From: Conidiobolus incongruus B7586
Taxonomy: Eukaryota > Entomophthoromycota > Entomophthoromycetes > Entomophthorales > Conidiobolaceae
Reading direction: 5' to 3'
DNA: 11,903 nt
Assembly: GCA_000697335.1 (NCBI GenBank)
Contig: JNEM01012979.1
Coordinates: forward strand, 1-11,903
Under the pieces are notes generated by a model. It searched no databases. It was not told the DNA's origin and saw nothing but the letters and a program-made list of their open reading frames with translations. Positions 9,111 to 11,903 of the stretch are shown piece by piece; the stretch's first letter is position 1; each line of letters begins with the position of its first letter. A program made the position numbers and the translations under genes.

Positions 9111-9900
9111 TATAGGTGTTGTTTTTCAAAGGTGTGTCCCTTTTTGTTAAATTTCTAAAAGGTAGTTCTTAGGAGTTAATACTCTTTAAGCTTAAGTTAA
9201 ATATTTAAAAAATGCTGTGTATTCTTCTAAAGAGTTTTTATAAAGATAGTAAAGGGGGAGATAAAGGTATGTTTATGTAATTTAGCATGTTAATATAAGA
9301 AGGATTTTTTAAGGGGTTGGGGACTATAGCAGGAAATAACAAGGGGGAGTCTTAGAGTCTTTAAAAGAAGTTTAAGATGTTTTAAGTTTGTTTATATTTA
9401 TGCTATCATTTAACTCTTTTGTTTTAGATTTAAATTAACTTATAATATTATTAGATTTAGTATTTATAGGTTTTACTTAGTTATTGGTTTATAAGATAAT
9501 AGGTGAAAAGTTGATTATTAAGGTTTTAATAAGTTTGTGATAAAGATTAAGGTTTTTTTAGGTAGTATATTTTTAATAATAGAATTGGTACTTAGTGAGG
9601 TTATAGTGAAATTATTGGGAATATTTATAAAGATGTTATTTAAGATATTAATAAAGAGGAAGTTGGTGTTATATAATTAAAAAGAGTTTTTGTGATAGTT
9701 GATTTCTAAGTTATTTAGGGATATATATTTATTTTGGTAGATAGTATCCATTTGGTTTTTGGCTAAAGTTATAATAGATATGATAATTTTTTTGAAATAT
9801 TAAATCTATAAGGGAGAATAGTTAGTGTATTTATTTTATTGTAGTTGATATTTTAGTAATAATTTATAATATTTCTATCCTTAGATTTTTTAAGATAAGA
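9110..9900 (-). pseudogene. LINE region between zinc knuckle and endonuclease (ORF1 end / ORF2 start)
   Basis: I recognise no domain here. It must contain the end of ORF1 and the start of ORF2. Around 9300-9350 the plus strand has runs of G (AAGGGGTTGGGG and AAGGGGGAG), meaning the minus strand is C-rich and would read as proline codons, as is common in the flexible C-terminal part of such ORF1 proteins. Around 9150-9240 a short readable piece, KNSLEEYTAFFKYL, is seen. Whether ORF1 and ORF2 overlapped or were separated cannot be told. Confidence 0.5.
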
Positions 9901-10620
9901 TATTTAAAAACTTTAGATAGTAGTAGCATTAAGCTGTTAGTAAGAGTGTATATTGTTAGAAGGAATAGTTTTATTTTTGGGGTAGTATTTGGTGGTATAG
10001 TTTATTTGTTAACATCTGATATATCTAAAGTTAAAGTTGTTTAGGTTGATTTATATTAGTTTATTTCTAATGATAGCTTGTTTTAAAAACTCTTTAGTAT
10101 CCTCTATATATTCTTTTTTTAAGATTAGAACTATAATGATGATGTATGAATATACTTTTAAGGTTGTTAATCTAAAAGATAAGTGTTTAATAAAAAGTAC
10201 TATTCCTAGTTTTTTTATTTCTGGTTTTAAAACTTGTTCCATGCTTGTACCTACTCTAGTGTTAATATTGTTGGGTAATCTAGTGACCTTAACTCTTCTA
10301 ATAATTTTGTCCTTTACATAAGCTTTGATAGGTTTGAAAGAGTTATCTTAGCAAGAGAAATTAGTATTGAGGGTAATGTTTTTTTTCCCAGATTAGATAG
10401 GAGATTTTAATATACTTATTAGCTAAGTGGATATTTAATAAAATAGCTCTAAATTGTTTATAGCATTTAAAAACTTCCCTAGCTAATTGTTTAAGGGTGA
10501 GGGTAATGGTAGGGTAGTTAAGAATTGGTTTTCTATTATCTATCAAGTTGGTTTTATTAGTATTGATGATTAAAGCATTAGATCTTTAGGATTAAAGGAC
10601 TAGGGTATTATTATTATAAA
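9900..10620 (-). pseudogene. LINE ORF1 relic, gag-like RNA-binding protein with zinc knuckle
   Basis: ORF1 proteins of LINEs coat the element RNA. Two relatively open minus-strand stretches remain: 10361-10546 (61 codons) and about 10051-10325, the latter in another frame, so an indel lies between them. The second contains EIKKLGIVLFIKHLSFRLT and later EYIEDTKEFLKQAIIRNKL. Directly after it the sequence reads FRYIRC-x4-YTTKYY (about 9985-10030). If the three Tyr stand for Cys, His and Cys, each one C-to-T or G-to-A away, this is a CCHC knuckle with exact C-x2-C-x4-H-x4-C spacing; only one Cys survives (10012-10014). Position upstream of the endonuclease fits ORF1. Identity with a particular LINE clade cannot be given. 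Start codon unknown. Confidence 0.65.
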
Positions 10621-10969
10621 GGATATTTGCAAACAAAGTTATTTATAATATAGGTACCTTTAGAGGGGTTTCTCCCCTTTAAAGATTAGATTCTAGGTTT
10701 AAGATAACCTCCACCAATATTATTGTAGTAAGATAAGTCTTGATTATACTCTAAATAAAAATAAAGTTATTGCTTATTTAGAGATAATAATTACTACTAG
10801 GTAATGGTTTTGTGATAAAAACCTTGTTGATTTTTATGGATATAAATGACTTATAAATAAAAAATAATAGGATTAACTAGTTTATAGGATATGATATCTC
10901 TAATGTAACTTCTTAAATCCTGTGGTAATTAGAGTTTCTTGAGTAATTAACAGGATTATTCCCTATTAC
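10620..10969 (-). other. LINE 5' region, GC-retaining, with hairpin-forming segments
   Basis: This probable 5' untranslated region and perhaps the start of ORF1 keeps more G and C than anything else in the window. It contains a small GC hairpin (10662-10680) and an imperfect inverted repeat at 10919-10955 whose arms read CCTGTGGTAATTA and TAATTAACAGG. Non-LTR elements carry an internal promoter in this region, but no promoter motif can be identified here. Confidence 0.5.
10662..10680. repeat. Small GC hairpin in the LINE 5' region
   Basis: AGAGGGG and CCCCTTT flank a five-base loop TTTCT; the stem has four G:C pairs, two A:T pairs and one G:T pair. It is not followed by a convincing U-tract on either strand, so no terminator is claimed. 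It may be a structure of the LINE 5' untranslated region or chance. Confidence 0.45.
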
Positions 10970-10977
10970 TTTAATAT

Positions 10978-11903
10978 ATATAACTTATTTTTATAATTAA
11001 TATTAAAATATTATATTAATTTCTATATTAAATAAGAAATAATTATTAAAATATATTTTTTAATTGATTTATTATAAAATAATATTAAAAAGCTAGTTTT
11101 TGAAATTTTTATATATATTTTTATATAACTGAATTAATTATAAATAATATAATTATTTATATTTTAAAATTAAATACAATATATAAATAATATTAAATTT
11201 CTTAATAAACAAAGTTTCCCTTTTTTTTCTTATTTTTTCTTATTTTTTATTTATTATTTTATTTTAAAAATTAGGTTTATATTATATTTATTTTATAGTA
11301 TATTAATATTACTGAATATAAAACCTAATATATTAGTGATTAATTATTTATTTAATCTTAATTAAATTTTATTTATATTTTTATTTTATTTCATTATATT
11401 TTTTATATTTTATTATTTTAATATTAAATTTTCTTTTATATTATATTAATTTTTTGATTATTATATTTATACATAAAATAAAAAGGGTTAAACTTTTAAT
11501 AATTTATTTAAAAATATATATGGTTATATTAAATAATAAGTAAAACTTAAAAACAATAGTTTTTTAAACTTATTATAAAATTAATATTGTTATTTTAAAA
11601 AATATATATATCAATAATTTTTAACTTATATATAGAAGTTATTATAATATATATTTTAAAATCTTTTTTATTTTAAATAAGTAATATCTATAAAATTTAT
11701 TATATTATATTATTTTTAAGATTTGAATTATAAGGTTCTTTAAGATTTTAAATTATTAATTTATATAACTAATTAATATATTTTTTGATTATATTAATAA
11801 AATAATTGCATATAATTATTATTATAATAATATATATAATTAAATTCATCATAAATAATTTAACAATCTATAAACTAACTAATATTATAGTTATTAATGT
11901 TAT
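10978..11903. other. Extremely AT-rich flank without recognisable content
   Basis: From about 10978 to the right edge G and C almost vanish; some lines have only two or three. There is a pyrimidine tract at about 11216-11250 (CCC followed by T-runs broken by C). I find no open frame, tRNA-like fold, match to the Tc1-like family or LINE motif. It may be older, more fully mutated repeat DNA, or natural AT spacer. Confidence 0.6.

Larger units (their letters stand above)
3594..10969 (-). mobile_element. Decayed non-LTR retrotransposon (LINE, L1-like ORF2), interrupted by copy C
   Basis: The minus strand carries, in LINE order from right to left, a gag-like ORF1 with a zinc knuckle, an AP-type endonuclease, a reverse transcriptase and an L1-like C-terminal region. 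Removing copy C (4500-6073) leaves about 5.8 kb, a usual full length for such elements. Boundaries are inferred from three things: a change to almost pure A+T outside; an 8-base match TTTAATAT at 3586-3593 and 10970-10977, which could be a target duplication; and an inverted motif AGGGAAT(T/A)ATC just inside both ends. No poly(A) tail is visible at the left (3') end, so that end is the weaker one. The element has many stops and at least two changes of reading frame, and cannot encode anything. Confidence 0.78.

Noticed and set aside
10037-10321. A 94-codon plus-strand open frame rich in Leu, Ile and Ser that looks like a small membrane protein
   Set aside because: It lies antisense to the ORF1 relic of the LINE, whose minus-strand reading carries the family-like sequence and leads into the zinc knuckle. 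Hydrophobic codons are what T-rich DNA yields in any open frame. No ribosome- or splice-related support.
11216-11250. Pyrimidine-rich tract resembling a poly(A)-derived tail or a splice or promoter element
   Set aside because: It is not next to any element end or coding relic, and interrupted T-runs are expected in this composition.
1-11903. A mitochondrial or plasmid/apicoplast-like genome, suggested by the AT content
   Set aside because: No tRNA, rRNA or organellar protein gene is recognisable, the content is nuclear-type transposons, and the low GC comes with directional mutation of their codons rather than intact AT-rich genes.
1-11903. CRISPR-like arrays or regularly spaced short repeats
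   Set aside because: The 175-177 bp spacing is only between paired repeats in transposon ends; no array with several regular units is present.

Overview
The window is a decayed transposon cluster with no intact gene. It is roughly four-fifths A+T, and reading both strands by eye I found no CG dinucleotide in 11.9 kb. Stop codons lie in every frame. At recognisable protein motifs the damage is almost wholly C-to-T or G-to-A: Gln and Trp codons become stops, Asp becomes Asn, Glu becomes Lys, His and Cys become Tyr. This is what a repeat-directed cytosine mutation process such as fungal RIP (repeat-induced point mutation), with or without 5-methylcytosine decay, leaves behind. A filamentous fungus, in an AT-rich heterochromatic block, is the most likely source. 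The species cannot be told from this sequence.

Left part (1-3058): a Tc1-like DNA transposon (copy A) runs in from beyond the left edge and is split by a second copy of the same superfamily (copy B, 935-2507) inserted at a TA. Copy A resumes at 2508 and ends at 3058. From 3061 to about 3593 the DNA is extremely AT-rich and nothing is recognisable.

Middle and right (about 3594-10969): a decayed non-LTR retrotransposon (LINE) lies on the minus strand, 5' end at the right. From right to left it has a GC-retaining 5' region (about 10.6-10.97 kb), a gag-like ORF1 with a zinc-knuckle remnant (about 10.6-9.9 kb), an AP-endonuclease domain (about 9.1-8.38 kb), a reverse transcriptase (about 7.75-6.9 kb) and an L1-like C-terminal region. 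The last is interrupted by a third Tc1-like copy (copy C, 4500-6073). About 0.9 kb of probable LINE 3' sequence lies beyond it. From about 10978 to the right edge the DNA is again nearly pure A+T with no recognisable content.

The three Tc1-like copies share one architecture: about 1573 bp, TA target duplications, a minus-strand DD34E transposase relic, and terminal inverted repeats of about 220 bp that each carry two similar direct repeats 175-177 bp apart. This is the IR/DR layout known from Sleeping Beauty, Minos and Paris-type Tc1 elements. Order of events: copy A before copy B, and the LINE before copy C. I see no new cellular system. The useful content is the transposon architecture, the nesting history and the mutation spectrum.
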